Below are positions 23,046 to 36,260 of a stretch of DNA of 64,000 bases, piece after piece. The notes below the pieces were generated by a model. That model was not told the DNA's origin. It did no database searches and was given only the letters and a program-made list of their open reading frames with translations. The position numbers and the translations under genes were made by a program. Position 1 is the stretch's first letter; each line of letters opens with the position of its first letter. The stretch is from Thalassia testudinum (taxonomy: Eukaryota > Streptophyta > Magnoliopsida > Alismatales > Hydrocharitaceae): positions 18,822,501 through 18,886,500 of the forward strand of contig JAZHRO010000046.1 of the NCBI GenBank assembly GCA_037157565.1, in the 5' to 3' direction.

Positions 23046-26000
23046 AGTTTTCTGTGGGTCCCAGCCTTGGAAAGATCTAGATTACAGTTCCGTACTGCCC
23101 AATAGGCTTTATGCTCCAGTTCGACGGGAAGGTGGCATGCCTTTCCGTACACCAATCTAAAGGGAGACATGCCCAATTGGGTCTTGTGGGCGGTCCTATA
23201 GGCCCACAATGCTTCCGGAAGTCGGGACGACCAGTCCTTCCTGTCAGGTCGAACAGTGACTTGCAGGATTTTCTTGATCTCCCGATTAGACAGCTCAGCT
23301 AGACCATTAGTTTGGGGGTGGTAAGGAGTAGAGATTCGGTGAGACACCCCGTATTTGGTCATCAGTGACCTAAACTGAGCGTTTGTGAAATGGGTCCCCC
23401 CATCAGAGATTATTGCACGAGGAATCCCGAACCTTGAGAAAATGTGTTGATGAATGAATTTGAGAACGATTTTGTGATCACAGGTTCGGGTCGGTATGGC
23501 TTCGATCCATTTGGACACGTAGTCCACAGCCAACAGAATGTATTCGAAACCATCCGAAATAGGAAAGGGGCCCATAAAATCAATCCCCCAAACATCAAAG
23601 ATTTCGCATACTAGAATCGGTTGCATAGGCATCATGTCACGACGGCTCATGTTGCCCAAAGTCTGGCAACGACTGCATGCCTTGCAATGACTGTGTGCGT
23701 CTTTGAACAGTGTGGGCCAGTAAAAGCCGCACTGGAGGACTTTTGATGCGGTTTTATGCCCGGCAAAATGGCCACCGCATGCCTGGTCATGGCAGAAAGA
23801 GAGGATATTGTTGATTTCCCCTTCCGGGACACATCTCCGGATGATCTGATCGGCACCTATGCGGAAGAGGTACGGGTCTTCCCAAATGTAATACTTGGCA
23901 TCGGAGCGTAATTTGTCTTTCTTGGCCTTCGGCCAATCGGACGGGGTCTGATGAGATGCCAAGTAATTTACAATATTAGCGAACCATGGAAGGCTAGTAC
24001 CAATAGTCAGCAGGTGCTCATCGGGAAAATGCTCCGTGATGGGTCCGGAGGGGTCAATTATTTCAGAAGGAAGACGGGACAAGTGATCAGCTACCACGTT
24101 TTGTTTTCCCGCTTTATCGCGAATCTCGAGGTCAAATTCTTGCAACAGCAAGATCCATCGGATCAATCGAGGCTTCGCGTCCTTCTTTGCAAGGAGATGC
24201 CTCACAGCCGTGTGATCCGAGTATATGATGACATGGGAACCCAGAAGGTACGATCTGAACTTCTCTAGGGCAAATACTACAGCTAGCAGCTCTTTCTCAG
24301 TAACTGTATAGTTACGCTGAGCCTCATCGAGTGTTTTGCTGGCGTAGTAAATGACCACAGGTTTCTTGTCATTTTTCTGCCCCAAAACCGCTCCTACAGC
24401 GAAGTCGGATGCATCACACATGATCTCAAAGGGTTGAGACCAATCAGGGGACTGTAGGATCGGGGCTTGGGTGACTCGGTCACGCAGGATTTCAAATGCT
24501 TGAGTGCATTCCTTGGAGATTTCGAAGGGAACATCCTTGGAGAGAAGAGTGGTCAGGGGGCGTGCGATTTTTGAAAAATCAGGGATAAATCGTCGATAAA
24601 AACCGACATGCCCTAAAAAGGATCGGATGTCCCTGATCGAGCTAGGCATAGGAAGGTGAGAAATCAGATTAAACTTAGCTCGATCCACTTGGATACCTTT
24701 CTCCGAAATTGAGTGTCCCAGGACAATTCCCTCAGGCACCATGAAATGGCTCTTTTCCCAGGAAAGAACCAAATTCACGTCGATGCACCGCCTGAGTATC
24801 TGGACCAAGTGTTGGAGGCAATCGTCGAATGATGCTCCGAAAACTGAAAAGTCATCCATGAAGACTTCCAGATAATCACCTACCATATCTGAGAATATGG
24901 CAAGCATGCATCGCTGAAAAGTAGCGGGTGCATTGCAAAGACCGAAAGGCATCCTTCGGAAAGCGTATGTTCCGAAGGGGCAGGTGAACGTGGTCTTTTC
25001 TTGGTCCTCAGGTTGGATTGCCACCTGGTTGTAACCGGAGTACCCGTCAAGGAAGCAGAAGAACCTATTTCCCGCTAATTTTTCGAGAATTTGATCAATG
25101 AAGGGTAGTGGGAAATGATCCTTCTTCGTGGAGGAATTGAGTCGATGGTAATCTATACAGACTCTCCACGAGTTGGCTAATCGGGTAGGAATGATTTCTC
25201 CGGTCTCAGTCGTTATAGTGGTGAGTCCTGCCTTCTTAGGCACGACCTGAATTGGGCTCACCCAACGACTATCGGAGATCGGGTAGATGATCCCGGCATC
25301 TAACCACTTGATGATCTCCTTTTTCACGACCTCCTGCAGATTGGGGTTTAAGCGTCTCTGCATTTCACGAGAAGGTCGTGTGCCCTCTTCTGAATAGATA
25401 TGATGAGTACAATAAGAGGGACTTATTCCAGTCAAATCATCGAGAGTCCATCCGATGGCTCTGCGATGTTGCTGGAGGACAACAATCAGACGGGATTCCT
25501 GTTCAGGACTGAGGTTGGAATTGATGATCACAGGAAGGGTCTGATTAGAACCCAAAAAGATGTATTTCAAATGAGCAGGAAGGGGTTTCAGTTCAAGGAT
25601 GGGGTTTTCAGCAGCAGCGGGTGGTTCAGTATAGATGTGAGGTTCAAGGGTGGGAGTTACTGGGTTGTTTACATCTGGATTTGACTCCTCTATTTGCGGG
25701 TCAAGATCCTTCTGTGGTTGATGAGGCATACTCAAGTCATTTTGGAGGTGTGATTCATCAACCAAAGTCTTGATGTCACAAATTTGCTCGATGACGCCGC
25801 AATTAATTCCTTGTTGGGCCTTAAATATATCAATTTTCAGTGTTTGATCTCCAAACTTAAGCTCTATTTGGCCCTCCTCACAGCTGATGTTGGCTCTAGC
25901 AGTAGCCAAGAAAGGTCTCCCTAGAATGATTGGTGTATCCCTAGGGTTCTCAGGTGCATCCATGTCTAAGACTATAAAGTCCACTGGAAAATAGAAATCC

Positions 26001-28396
26001 CGCACTCTCACGATAACATCCTCGAGAATCCCTTTTGGTGACTTTATAGATCGATCTGCTAATTGTAATGTCACCTCGGTTGGTTTCAGCTCAGATTCTT
26101 CCAGATGGTCAAGTAAGGATGTGGGTATCAGATTTATAGATGCACCTAAGTCTAACAATGCTCTATCAAATTGGGTACCACCTATCTTACAGGAGATCAG
26201 GGGAGTTCCAGGATCTTTTGCCTTGGGTGGGAGTCTACTAAGGATTACAGAGCTGGCTTGCTCTGACAGAACAATTGGGCTCCCTCCCTTGGTTCGCGGC
26301 TTACGCTGGGGTGTACATATATTCTTTAGAAATCGTGCGTAAGCTGGTACGTGGCGGATTGCATCCATCAAGGGGATGTTTATGTGGACCTGCTCAAAGA
26401 GCTTGACCAGGTCCTCCTCGGGGGCCACGGGTTTGGTGGTCTTCTTTCCCTTGGTCAGGGCCTCGGGAAACGGGATCTTGGTTGGTTCTTCTAGGATAGG
26501 TCCAGGTTGTGGGTCTGGAACAGCGGTACCTTGGATAACTATCCTAGGGTCATGGTTATCAGGCTGGGAGTGGTTTGGATAATGCGGGTCCTGAGTTGTC
26601 TTATCACTACGTGTTGTTACAGAATTTAATCCGGCCTGATTTTGGTTTGGGTTTGGTAGGAGGGGTGGCTGCTGCTGAAATCCCGTACGAGAAGTAGAGG
26701 CTTCCATCTCGTCTGGAGATGGAGCAGTGGGGGCCTGATAAATCCATTGAGCGTGGCCTAAATTTGGATTCATAACGCACGTCTGGGTTGGCACGTTATT
26801 TGGGTTAGGAAGAGGTTGGGAAGGGAGTGTGCCTGGCTGGCGAGAATTTGCCAACTGGGCCAGCTGAGTTTTAACTTCAGTAAGCTCGTCCTTGTGCTGT
26901 TTTTGAATGGCCGCATTCGATTTTTGAATGTCAGCCAGAGTCTGAAGGATTAAGGACATTTGATCTTGATTTGGCCCTGATGGATAAGTAGGGTTGGGCC
27001 GAGGCTGAGGCGGCTGGTAGTGATGAGAGGGCTGTGGGCGGGACTGAAAAGGTGGTCTTTGGGTTTGGGCATTTCCCGCCCACTGAAAATTGGGATGGTT
27101 TCGCCATCCAGGGTTGTAAGTGTTGGAGAATGGGTCGTTCTGGATGGCGTTGAGGTCCTCGTAGGTCTGAGGAACCTCCTGAGAATCAGGGAAAGGAGGA
27201 ATGGAGTTCCCCCGGCTGGTGTAGAAAGGATCGGATGATCTTCCAGTCCAAGAATCAGATGGGGATGGATATGGATCCATCCCAGGGGAGGATCGGTGGA
27301 GGATATTTTGCACAGTCTCCTGTGTGGAAGGAGGTTGTGCAAAGGAGTTACGCGCAGAGGTGGCTCGCTGCAAGTGCTGAGTCAGCTCATCCACCTTCTT
27401 TTCAATGATTGAGACCTTGTCCAATCGACTGGCCATTAATTCCAGGTCGACTGATGCGGACAGGCCCTGCGTCTCATGTGCTCCCTTAAGATTCGTCGCT
27501 GCGCGGGTATTCGTCCTGTCGAATAATCCCATGGAGTCATTGTTGATGGAGTTCTCGCACATGTTCTCGAGAATCTCCCATACGGTGTCTTCATGTTGAC
27601 CCATGATGTTTCCTCCGCAAGTTGCATTGACGAAAAGGCGGATGTCCTCACGGAGTACCTGGTAAAAAGATTGGACTTGTTCCCATTTAGGAACTCCGTG
27701 ATGGGGGCACTTCCTCATGAGATCCTGAAAACGATCCCATGCCTCATGGAGAGGTTCTCCTGATTGTTGGGTGAAGTGTGTAATCTGATGGCGCAAGGCG
27801 TTGGTCCGACCAACGGGAAAGAACTTTTTCAAAAACTCGGATTGAAGTTCTTCCCAAGTGTTGATTGGCCGGGTCTGAGTTTGATACCAATGGGCGGCCT
27901 TGTCCATAAGAGAAAAGGAGAACATCTTCATGAGAAGAATATCCCGATTTTGCGCATCTGATCCAAAAGTGTGGGCCAGATGCTTTAGCTGTTTGATGTG
28001 CTGGAAGGGATCTTCAGAATTAAGCCCATGGAATTTAGGTATAGCATGAATCATGTTGGGCTTTAGTTCGGAATCAGGTCCTCCAATCGGGATTCTGACT
28101 CGAGGCTCAATGGCCACCGCAGCAGGATTGTAGTGGTCCCGCATCATAGGACGCTGCGGTGGGTGCACGAAGTTTTGGAAAAGGTCATTGAGTCGCTGGA
28201 GCTGGTGTTCCAGATTATTTTCTTCCTCAACTGGCTGAGCCATGATGGGGGAGGAAGAAGAACTTGGTTCTGAATCAGAAGAGAGAATAATGTGAGGGTG
28301 TTGCTGCACAAATACGGGCGTCGAGGCTTGGCCTTGACGAGAGCGAATTTCTAATGGAGGTCTTAAGGGTGGTCTTAGAGACCTCCTTCCGTACAT
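23015..28396 (-). CDS. Gag-Pol polyprotein of Athila element I (1793 residues, integrase end frameshifted)
   Basis: One unbroken ORF from ATG (28396-28394). Gag: about residues 1-650, with [19 protein letters not shown] (122-140), Gln/Pro-rich linker from about 400, no CCHC knuckle seen. Protease: active site DLGAS at 749-753. Reverse transcriptase: about 1010-1250 with [18 protein letters not shown] and catalytic FMDD at 1179-1182. RNase H: CDASD near 1327 and YSDHT near 1394. Integrase: zinc domain H1543, H1547, C1571, C1574; catalytic D1606, D1665, E1701, with the expected 35 residues between D1665 and E1701. It acts in virus-like particles to copy the RNA and insert the cDNA. The last domain is cut by a frameshift, so autonomy is doubtful unless that is a sequencing error. 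E begins its Gag with the same GRRSLRP motif, which supports this start. Confidence 0.95.
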   Translation of the reverse strand: MYGRRSLRPPLRPPLEIRSRQGQASTPVFVQQHPHIILSSDSEPSSSSSPIMAQPVEEENNLEHQLQRLNDLFQNFVHPPQRPMMRDHYNPAAVAIEPRVRIPIGGPDSELKPNMIHAIPKFHGLNSEDPFQHIKQLKHLAHTFGSDAQNRDILLMKMFSFSLMDKAAHWYQTQTRPINTWEELQSEFLKKFFPVGRTNALRHQITHFTQQSGEPLHEAWDRFQDLMRKCPHHGVPKWEQVQSFYQVLREDIRLFVNATCGGNIMGQHEDTVWEILENMCENSINNDSMGLFDRTNTRAATNLKGAHETQGLSASVDLELMASRLDKVSIIEKKVDELTQHLQRATSARNSFAQPPSTQETVQNILHRSSPGMDPYPSPSDSWTGRSSDPFYTSRGNSIPPFPDSQEVPQTYEDLNAIQNDPFSNTYNPGWRNHPNFQWAGNAQTQRPPFQSRPQPSHHYQPPQPRPNPTYPSGPNQDQMSLILQTLADIQKSNAAIQKQHKDELTEVKTQLAQLANSRQPGTLPSQPLPNPNNVPTQTCVMNPNLGHAQWIYQAPTAPSPDEMEASTSRTGFQQQPPLLPNPNQNQAGLNSVTTRSDKTTQDPHYPNHSQPDNHDPRIVIQGTAVPDPQPGPILEEPTKIPFPEALTKGKKTTKPVAPEEDLVKLFEQVHINIPLMDAIRHVPAYARFLKNICTPQRKPRTKGGSPIVLSEQASSVILSRLPPKAKDPGTPLISCKIGGTQFDRALLDLGASINLIPTSLLDHLEESELKPTEVTLQLADRSIKSPKGILEDVIVRVRDFYFPVDFIVLDMDAPENPRDTPIILGRPFLATARANISCEEGQIELKFGDQTLKIDIFKAQQGINCGVIEQICDIKTLVDESHLQNDLSMPHQPQKDLDPQIEESNPDVNNPVTPTLEPHIYTEPPAAAENPILELKPLPAHLKYIFLGSNQTLPVIINSNLSPEQESRLIVVLQQHRRAIGWTLDDLTGISPSYCTHHIYSEEGTRPSREMQRRLNPNLQEVVKKEIIKWLDAGIIYPISDSRWVSPIQVVPKKAGLTTITTETGEIIPTRLANSWRVCIDYHRLNSSTKKDHFPLPFIDQILEKLAGNRFFCFLDGYSGYNQVAIQPEDQEKTTFTCPFGTYAFRRMPFGLCNAPATFQRCMLAIFSDMVGDYLEVFMDDFSVFGASFDDCLQHLVQILRRCIDVNLVLSWEKSHFMVPEGIVLGHSISEKGIQVDRAKFNLISHLPMPSSIRDIRSFLGHVGFYRRFIPDFSKIARPLTTLLSKDVPFEISKECTQAFEILRDRVTQAPILQSPDWSQPFEIMCDASDFAVGAVLGQKNDKKPVVIYYASKTLDEAQRNYTVTEKELLAVVFALEKFRSYLLGSHVIIYSDHTAVRHLLAKKDAKPRLIRWILLLQEFDLEIRDKAGKQNVVADHLSRLPSEIIDPSGPITEHFPDEHLLTIGTSLPWFANIVNYLASHQTPSDWPKAKKDKLRSDAKYYIWEDPYLFRIGADQIIRRCVPEGEINNILSFCHDQACGGHFAGHKTASKVLQCGFYWPTLFKDAHSHCKACSRCQTLGNMSRRDMMPMQPILVCEIFDVWGIDFMGPFPISDGFEYILLAVDYVSKWIEAIPTRTCDHKIVLKFIHQHIFSRFGIPRAIISDGGTHFTNAQFRSLMTKYGVSHRISTPYHPQTNGLAELSNREIKKILQVTVRPDRKDWSSRLPEALWAYRTAHKTQLGMSPFRLVYGKACHLPVELEHKAYWAVRNCNLDLSKAGTHRKLQISEIVNYA

Positions 28397-29304
28397 GCAC
28401 AGTTGGGAGAGGTAAGTTTAGAAGGTGCTGGACCCAATCAAGACACCCAAAAATGTGTTGGGTGACTATAGAGGTGCGGGGCAGATGGACCCCTTGATCA
28501 GAAAGATCGTCCACCTGAGAATTACCTGGGCAGCCAGAGAGGGAGAGTCCCGCGAAGACCCCTACACGGTAGAGCGTCCCCACGGGTTACAGGGTTTCCC
28601 CCACCCGACCTCTCTTGTCACTGCGGTTCCAGGTAGACCAGAATGGGGATCTTGACCTCTTAAGTCTACCAATTTTAAGATCAGGATGCTTAAGGTTTCA
28701 CTTGAACTTTAGTCTTTTTAAGTGCAAAGAGTGACCTAATTTAAGGTTGGTTGACCCAAGGGGTCAACTTTACCTATTGTTTTCTTTAAGAGCTTTTAGG
28801 TCCTGTCTTTTAGGGTTCAAGTGTTTAGAGAGAGCCAATTGTTTTAGGATTTTTCTTGTTAATTATTTTCAATCAATGGCTTGGGCACACCTCTTTTGGA
28901 TTTCCTTAATTCTTGATTAAGGGGTGTGTCTCTACTGAAATCCTAATGTTTGACCTTATGTTGGCTCTACTTGGTCCATTTAACTCTTTGTTGGGCAATT
29001 AGGGCTCAAGCAAGAATGTGTTAGCCCTTAAATACCCTTAATAGTGTGCAGGAGTGATGAGTTGAAAACATGCAACTTTTTATGGTTACTAAGTATGGAA
29101 GACAGGTTAGCCCTATATTGCTTGTTCTTTTCTTTTCTTCCTCTTTAGAGTTTAGGGGTTAATAGTGAGAGGAAAAATTTACCTGTCTTCGGAGTGGTTG
29201 TCGTGTGGTTGCTTGTCTTCTTGAGTTCCTGTAGCTGCACAAAAGAGAGGAGATTATCAGAAATCAAAAGATACAGGAATGTTTACCTCTAGAATAGCCG
29301 TTGC
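28397..29304 (-). other. 5' leader of I
   Basis: 0.9 kb between primer site and gag ATG, noncoding. A stretch at 28565-28645 (CCCACGGGTTACAGGG... GACCTCTCTTGTCACTGCGG) has a counterpart in K near 62735-62815, so it is a conserved leader part, possibly used in packaging or dimerisation. Confidence 0.7.
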
Positions 29305-29322
29305 TCCCCGGCAGCGGCGCCA
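29305..29322 (-). other. Primer-binding site of I
   Basis: Minus strand TGGCGCCGCTGCCGGGGA, 17 of 18 matches to the tRNA-Asp site, three bases inside the 5' LTR. Confidence 0.9.
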
Positions 29323-29325
29323 AAG

Positions 29326-31948
29326 TGGAGCGTGACGTTTTTTTTCACCGGGTTTGTTATAACGTTGTAGTAAAGCCGGTTACGACCAACACTTCAAATA
29401 TAAATTTTTTACTCGGAAAATAAAAGAGTTCCCGAGGTCGAACTCAGGGAGCAAGTTGTATTCTAGAGATATACATGTTTCTTTTACAAAAATAAAGAGA
29501 GAGGGAAAGAATTTGTTGTTTTCTCTTTGTTCTGCAGAGGGGGATGCTCTTCTTTCTCTCTTTCTTGAGATCTCCTTCTTTCTTCTTCTTCTTTGGTTTT
29601 CTGCCTTGACCTCTCTTCTTCTTCTTCTGCTTTAGCCGTTGCTCTTCCTTCTTCTTCAGCCTGTCTTCTTTCCTGCTCTGGCTGCTGACCTTCCGTCGTC
29701 TGCCCCAGTGCTTAGACGACTTAACGATGCCTTTGCTACAGTGCAGCTCCTTCTTCTTCAGCGGGTCTGCTTCTTCTTCTTTGGCCTGCACACTTCAGAG
29801 TTTTTCGTCAAGAGGCAAAACCTACTCTACCCCCCTCCCCCGCGTCTCTCTTTCTCTCTGAAACCACTCTTGGGAAAGCTCTCCCAGAGCTACCGGGTAA
29901 TCGGGTTCGGGTCACGCCCGGGTCCAGGCCCACCGGCGTGCGGTGGTGGGCGAGGAGTGCAGGTCGGTTTAATCGGGTCGGGCCAGGTCCGCGGAGCGTG
30001 GTCACGGACGAGGCCGGGTCGGGTGAGAGGGACCTCACCCCGTGGTCAGGAGGCAGACAGCATAAGGCACTTTTTGCCTTTATGCGTCCGCGCGCCTCCG
30101 AGAAGTTCCGAGGTGGGACTAAATGTCCCACCCCAATTGAGCGCCCGTCGCAGAGGGAGCAGTGGGCGATTGTGTCTTCACGCGCGGCCTTCGCCCCATC
30201 TGCGAGCCTGGGACGTTTCGCTGAGACTCCCCGCGCAACCTGGGAGTCGAACCTGGGCGAAGGCGTGTCTGTACCTGCAGGTGAAGCAGCTCTGCCTGCT
30301 CAGTAATGGCGACGGCGGGCGAGTCACCTGGTCACAGAAGAACGGCCTCTCGGCCAAATCAGACAGGTGGGGGACCTTCGCCGTGGCACGGCGAAGGTGG
30401 TCAGGGAGTCTGCAGGGGGCGTGATGGAGCCAACAGGTCGTCCTGGGTCAAACTGTGAGCGAAGAAGTGGGTGTGTTCGGTGGATCTGCAGAGGGCGTTT
30501 GGCGGGAAGTGGAGGGGCGGAAGGGGATCAGGGTGAGGAGGCGGAGATTCTGCGGTGGTCGGCGAGCCGTGTGGGTCGCTGAGGTGATGGGAGCGGCTCG
30601 CCGGAGGGTGGTCGGAGGCGGAGAGGGTGAGGGTGAACAGGAGCGGTCGAGGGTTTAATCAACTAAGAGACAGTGAGGAAAAGAAAGAGGGGGAGGTGGG
30701 GAGGAGTTCTGACCTAGCTATGGAGACGAAAGGGGCCGAGACAGGGCGACAGTCGTATCGACTGTCGCCGGAGAAGAAGATGCCCAGGGGGAGGGGCGGC
30801 GGCGAGCAGAGGGCTGGAGAGGCGCCAGCTGGGTACGGCGTGGCGCAGGAAGAGCAGGGGAGGAGGTCTCTGCTGCTGGTATTACGGCAGAGCGAAGAGG
30901 AGGAGGGGGAGGAAACCGCCGGAGCTGGTGAGCGTCTGCCGGAGAAAGAAGAGAAGACAGTTGGGGATTTTCTCCGTCAGATCCAGGCTGCCCTCGTCGG
31001 TGGAGCGGCGGGGGGTATTTATAGGGATGAAGCAGGGAGGAAGGCGGAGGGAGACGACGTGTCTCCCTCGCCGGAGAATGGTCGGAACATGAACCCATAC
31101 CGTCCGTGCGTTCGCACGGCCGGTATGGTGGCCTACAATGACCAGGGGGGTGCTCCTGCGACGGCTGACGACGCAGGGCACCCCCGGTTTACTTGCCAGG
31201 TCCCTCACCTCACCCTGCGCGGCGCCATGCTCCGCGCAAGGTCGCCGGAGCATGGTGCTGGCAGGGTTTTGCAGGAGGGACCTGATTGCAAAGAACGAAG
31301 GAGAGTTAGGGGCCAAAATGCGAGGGTTCAAAAGTTGAGGGCCAAAGAGTAAATATATGAGGACCAAAGTGTGAAGTCGGTCAAGGAGGTTTCTTCTTAG
31401 GCTCAAGTTTTTATACATGACTAATTAGGACCTAAGGAATCTGATGGTGAATTTTATTTTCATATTAAACCTTGTTTGACCGGTCAATTTGCGCAAAAAC
31501 CCAAATTAAGTTATTAATTGGGCATGGTTCTCAATGTAGGTCAAAATGGGTTCTAAAGGCCAAATTGAAGGTTCTAAACCCTAGAGATTATTTTTCTATG
31601 AATTTTAGAGGGTTTATTCTATTTTTACTTTGCCTCGAACCTTGTGAATTGAAGTGGGTTGTTTTAGGGTTACAGATTATCATTTGGTTCCTTGGAAGTG
31701 CTGTAGCCCTTGCTAGATCATCTCATCCCACTTTTATTCTTATTAAGCTGTTTTGACCTGTGTTTGGTCCCTGAATTACCCTGCATGCAGTTTATACTGG
31801 TAAAATTGCACTTTTACCCCTTATGACTGGTTTTCTTCTCAAACTCAGAATTCTCTGAGTTAAGCCTTTCCTTGAGATATGTAGGAGCTTTTATCCTTTG
31901 TATTGGGTCAAAATGAGCTAGTTATGGCTCATGATGAGGTTCTCATCA
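29326..31948 (-). repeat. 5' LTR of I (2623 bp)
   Basis: Near-identical to 18405-21153; lacks the 126-bp segment that in the other copy sits between two 49-bp direct repeats. TATA box at 31016-31023, palindromes at 31096-31127 and 30374-30398. Confidence 0.95.
31016..31023 (-). promoter_or_regulatory. TATA box of I (5' LTR, active position)
   Basis: Minus strand CCCTATAAATACCCC. In the 5' LTR it is placed to start the full-length RNA leftward near 30990. Confidence 0.68.
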
Positions 31949-31953
31949 ACGAT
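31949..31953 (+). repeat. Target duplication of I, right copy
   Basis: ACGAT, identical to 18400-18404. Confidence 0.93.
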
Positions 31954-33974
31954 CTTATGGTCATCCTGTCTCATCGGGATGGCCTCGACCTAGTTCGAGA
32001 CATAGTCAACGGCTAGTAATATGTACTCGAAGCCATGCGAGTTTGGAAAAGGGCCCATAAAATCGATGCCCCTGACGTCAAACACTTCTACGACCATGAT
32101 GGGCTGGAGTGGCATCATGTCTCTCCTGGTCATAGAACTGATAGACTGGCACCGTTTGCAGTGTTTGGCATATTCGTGTGTATCTCTGAAGATAGTTGGC
32201 TAGAAAAATCCCGACTGCAAAACTTTTGCAGTAGTTTTCCATCCCGAGAAATGGCCACCACAAGCATCATTATGGCAAAAAGATAACACACTGGGGATCT
32301 CAGAATCTGGGATGCATCTTTGAATAATCTGGTCTACTCCATTGTAGAAGTGCAGTGGGTCATCCCAGAGGTAGTATTTGGCTTCGACAGTGAATTTGAG
32401 TTTCTGGTCCTTGGATAGATTCGTGGGGATCTTGCCTGTGGTAACATAGTTCGCGATATCCACGTACCAGGGGAACTCAACAGAATGAACTGCCAAAAGA
32501 GATTCATCCAAAAATTTCTTGTGGATGGGTAGGGAATAAGGAATGTGGTATGGGTCCAATCTGGATAGGTGATCCACCAGAACATTTGCTTTCCGACTTT
32601 GTCAAGAATTTCGATATCAAATTCTTGCAATAGAAGGATCCATCTAATGAGTTGTGGTTTGGCATCCTTCTTTGCCAACAAATGCCAGAGGGCAGAGTGG
32701 TCAGTGAAGATGATGACCTTGGACCCTAATAACTATGATTTGAATTTCTCCAACCCAAATACTACGGCTAACAGTTCTTTCTTGGTGACAATGTAATTGC
32801 ACTGAGCCTCATTCAGTGTCTTGCTAGCATAGTATAAGACGAAGGATTGTTTCTCCCAACACTGGCCTAAAATAGCATTGACGGCAAAGTCAGATGCGTC
32901 GCACATCATTTTGAAATCAAGTGACCAGTCAGGTGGTTGGAGAATCGGGGAGTCAGAGACAGCGCTTCGTAAAGACTTGAAGGCACTGAGACACGAGGTA
33001 TCAAATTCAAATGGGACATCGACAACCAGCAGATTCGTCAAGGGCCGTGCAATTTTCGAGAAATCGCGTATAAATCTCCGATAGAAGCCGAAGTGACCCA
33101 AGAATTATCTGATCTGCTTGACTGAGCTAGGCGGCGGTAAGTGGGAAATAATCTCAGATTTAGCTCGATCGACCTCGAGTCCATTTTTGGAGATCCTGTG
33201 CCCTAGTATTATGCCATCCCTCACCATGAAATGGCTTTTCTCCCAGGATAGTACTAGGTTTACCTCAATACACCGTTTCGGGATCTTGGTGAGGTTATGA
33301 AGACAAGATGCAAAATCATCTCTGAGAATGGAGAAGTCATCCATGAATGCCTCCACATAGTCCCCAATCATGTGAGAGAAGATGGCCATCATACAACGCT
33401 GAAATTTCGCTGGTGCATTGCAGAGGCCAAAGGGCATCCCCTTGAAAGCGAATGTTCCAAAGGCGCATGTGAATGTGTTCTTGTCTTGATCTTCCGGGCT
33501 AATCACTACCTGATTATACCTGGAGTATCCATCCAGAAAGCAAAAGAAACTGCATCCGGCTAACTGTTCCAAGATCTGATCAATGAAAGGTAAAGGAAAG
33601 TGATCCTTCTGGGTAGCCGTGTTCAGTTTCCTATAGTCGATGCTGACCCGCCAAGATGTCACAATGCGGGTCGGGATAGATTCGCTCGTATCATTTTTTA
33701 TGACGGTGAATCCTGCTTTCTTGGGCACTATCTGGATTGGACTCACCCACTGGCTGTCTGAGATTGCTTATATAATACCTGCATCCAGCCATTTGATGAT
33801 CTCCTTCTTAACAACCCCTAGAATATTCGACTTAAGCCATCTTTGAAGTTGTCTTGAAGGTTTCAACCCTTCATCCGTGAAAATGTGATGAGTGCAATAC
33901 GAGGGGTGAATACCGAGGAGATCAGCAATACTCCACCCGATAGTAGCCCTATGGTCTTGCAACGTAGAAATCAA
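31954..33974 (-). pseudogene. E pol: RT, RNase H and first half of integrase (broken)
   Basis: Minus-strand fragments in order: RT entry [14 protein letters not shown]...[11 protein letters not shown] (33974-33768), RT core with GYSRYNQVV and FMDDFS (33746-33105), RNase H with CDASDFAV and YYASKTLNEAQ (33101-32733), connection and integrase zinc domain CHNDACGGHFSGWKTTAKV (32577-32200), then the first catalytic Asp in GIDFMGPFP near 32060. At least four stops or frameshifts interrupt it. It ends at the insertion of I and continues at 18399. Confidence 0.9.
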
Positions 33975-34900
33975 TTGGTGCTCCTATTCTTAGGTTAAGT
34001 AGGCATTGATAAGGACTGGGTATGTCTCACTTTCGCCGAAGAACACATACTTGAGTAAGTCAGGTAAGGGCTTCAATTCAATCACAGGTGGGTCAGAGTC
34101 AGAAGTGAGAGTGGGAGGAGCAGAATCGAGGTGGGAATTTGCTGATCCATGTGCATGTGAATTCCCGCTGCGTCGCTCCCTGTGAAATAATCAGTTGTGA
34201 CTGCATTCACGAGAAACCCGTTAGCTGTAGTCACATCTTCCTACAATAGGGGCAATTCAGCAATGTGTCGATTAGGATAGCTGGATTGAAGGGTACTGTG
34301 GTCAGAAGCACACCCTAGATAGTCAAATCCTTGGGGAGATATGTGTAGTGCAGTGGTCTCAGTCCCGTGTGGATCGAGGTCTAAGAACCCTGATAGTGTA
34401 GACGAATGAGACAATGGGTCGTCACAAAGGAGCCCAATGTTACCACAGTATGCCGCATCTTTGTCTTCACCATCCTCCTCTATTTGATCACAGTCGAAGT
34501 TCTTTATTGCCCTGAATATGTCTAGTCGAAGTCGTTCATTGCCTAGGGCTATCTCCATACGCCCGGATGCGTAATCAATGTTTGCTCAGGCAATCGCCAG
34601 AAATGGGCAACACAAAATATTTGGTGCATCTTGGAGATTAGGAGGAACTTCCATATCGAGAACTAAAAAATCTGTGGGAAAGCAGAACTCGTGAACTTTC
34701 ATGATCATGTTCTCAACCACCCCCTTGGTGTTTTGATTGATCTGTGAGCCAGCTAAATGGTGACCGAGGTGGGCTTCAACTCCCCAAATCAAAATCGATC
34801 AAATACGGCAGTGGGAGTTAGGTTGATGGACGAAGCCAGATCTATAAGGGCCCGATCAAAAGAGAATCCTACAAGAAGTAGGATATGAGTGGGGTACCAG
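33975..34900 (-). pseudogene. E protease and linker (broken)
   Basis: Minus-strand reading around 34880-34800 gives DRALIDLASSINLTPTAVFD, where I has [20 protein letters not shown]: the active-site Gly is Ala, so it would not work. Next come the flap and C-terminal part FPTDFLVLDMEVPPNLQDAP (34684-34625) and GNERLRLDIFRAIK. A further frame change separates it from RT. Confidence 0.8.
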
Positions 34901-36006
34901 GGCCTTTCTTCTTGAGCGGTAAGTCAGCTAGAATCACGGCGCTAGCTTTTTTTGACAGTACTGCCTGTCGTCCAATTCTCGGCTATCTCTTTGGGGTACA
35001 ATAGTTCTTGAAGAACCTAGTGACGATGGGAATGTGATCGATTGCCTCGAGGAGGGGGACCTAAATATGTACTTCCTTGAACATCGATTTCAGGTCCTCA
35101 AGATTCCACGTGTCCTTTTTCCGTACTTCATTTCATGTTAGAGCCTCAGGAAAAAGGACAGGAATCTTAGGGTTGAGTGGCCTCTTACCCTTATCTACCG
35201 CAGGAGGCTCCTGAGATGGAGTCGATCTTGACTGCGGCAAAGGGTTGGAAAAATCAGGACCCACCTACCTAAGTGGTGGGTCGAATGTCTTTCTTCCGCT
35301 CCTCAAAGAGACAGCATGTGCATCAGCTTGTTGTCCATGAGGTGGTGGGGGAGCAGAAGGGGTAGAATATGCAGGGTTCTGCAAAGGCGGCTGGCCTTGC
35401 GCGTAACCAGGTGGTGTAGGAGGCACCTGTAGTATGGTGTGTGCTTGTCCCTACGGTGCCTGAAACCTAGGCAGGGTGCCTTGGTTCTGCACATATCAAG
35501 GACTCGGAACGGGTTGGTAGGGCAGGGCTCCCTAAGTTCTATGCTCCTGCAACAGCTGGCTCTGCATGTTCTGTATGGTCTGTATCTGATTAGCCATCAC
35601 CTTCATAATCCGCAAGCTATCTTGTGTGGATTTCCTCATTGATTCTTGCAGCTCCTCCTTCAATGCCTCCAAAGGGTCATCCTTCTTTGGAGGGTGACTG
35701 GCAGCTTGGTGCAGTAGCTTGGTATAAAGTGTGGGGTTGCTGCTACTGAGATGGGAATGGATGTTGCCTAAGGTACGTGTTTTGCACATTCCTGTATTGC
35801 CTGGTCTGGTAGTATGGATCTTGATGTGGTCTCTGTTAATTACCAGACCAGGAGAAGTTCAGATGCTGGTGCCAACCAGGGTTATACGTCTCTGAATATG
35901 GGTTATTACGCCCATATCCTTAGATAGCATTGATATCCTCATAAGCCGAAGATGTCTGAGACATATATCCGTCAAGGGGATACACATTATAATCTGTGGG
36001 TGGTGC
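34901..36006 (-). pseudogene. E gag C-terminal linker (broken)
   Basis: Pro/Gln-rich remnants on the minus strand with DPLEALKEELQESMRKSTQD (35670-35610) and MANQIQTIQNMQSQL, matching the spacer between Gag and protease of I. Many stops. The solo LTR G2 interrupts it on the right. Confidence 0.65.
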
Positions 36007-36011
36007 ATAAC
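36007..36011 (+). repeat. Target duplication of G2, left copy
   Basis: ATAAC, identical to 38329-38333. Confidence 0.9.
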
Positions 36012-36260
36012 TGATAAACGCCAGTTTATCATCATTTTTATGCTTTAAAACTAACCTAGCCCTTAGGATTTTACTCTGCAAACGGCTTTTTGGGCTATAT
36101 TTAGGCATAAATTAGGATAGGCATGCATTGCATTTTTTATTGTCATTTTAATGAGTTTTTGTGAGTGTTAGGGATGTACAGATGCACAGATCCCTAAAAC
36201 CCTAGCACTCAAGAAGGCAAATGGTGAAGGAGAAGCCCAGACTAGCTGGAACTCAGCCTA

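Larger units (their letters stand above)
18405..31948 (-). mobile_element. I: young, nearly intact Athila (Ty3/gypsy) element, 13.5 kb
   Basis: Complete structure on the minus strand: 5' LTR (31948-29326), primer site (29322-29305), leader (to 28397), single gag-pol ORF (28396-23015) with a frameshifted tail to 22698, noncoding 3' region, polypurine tract (21165-21154), 3' LTR (21153-18405). Target duplication ACGAT is perfect. LTRs start TGATGAGAACC and end CACGCTCCA. By eye I found six substitutions in 2623 aligned LTR bases (five of them transitions) and one 126-bp gap, so the insertion is recent. It landed inside the integrase gene of E in the same orientation. Confidence 0.95.
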
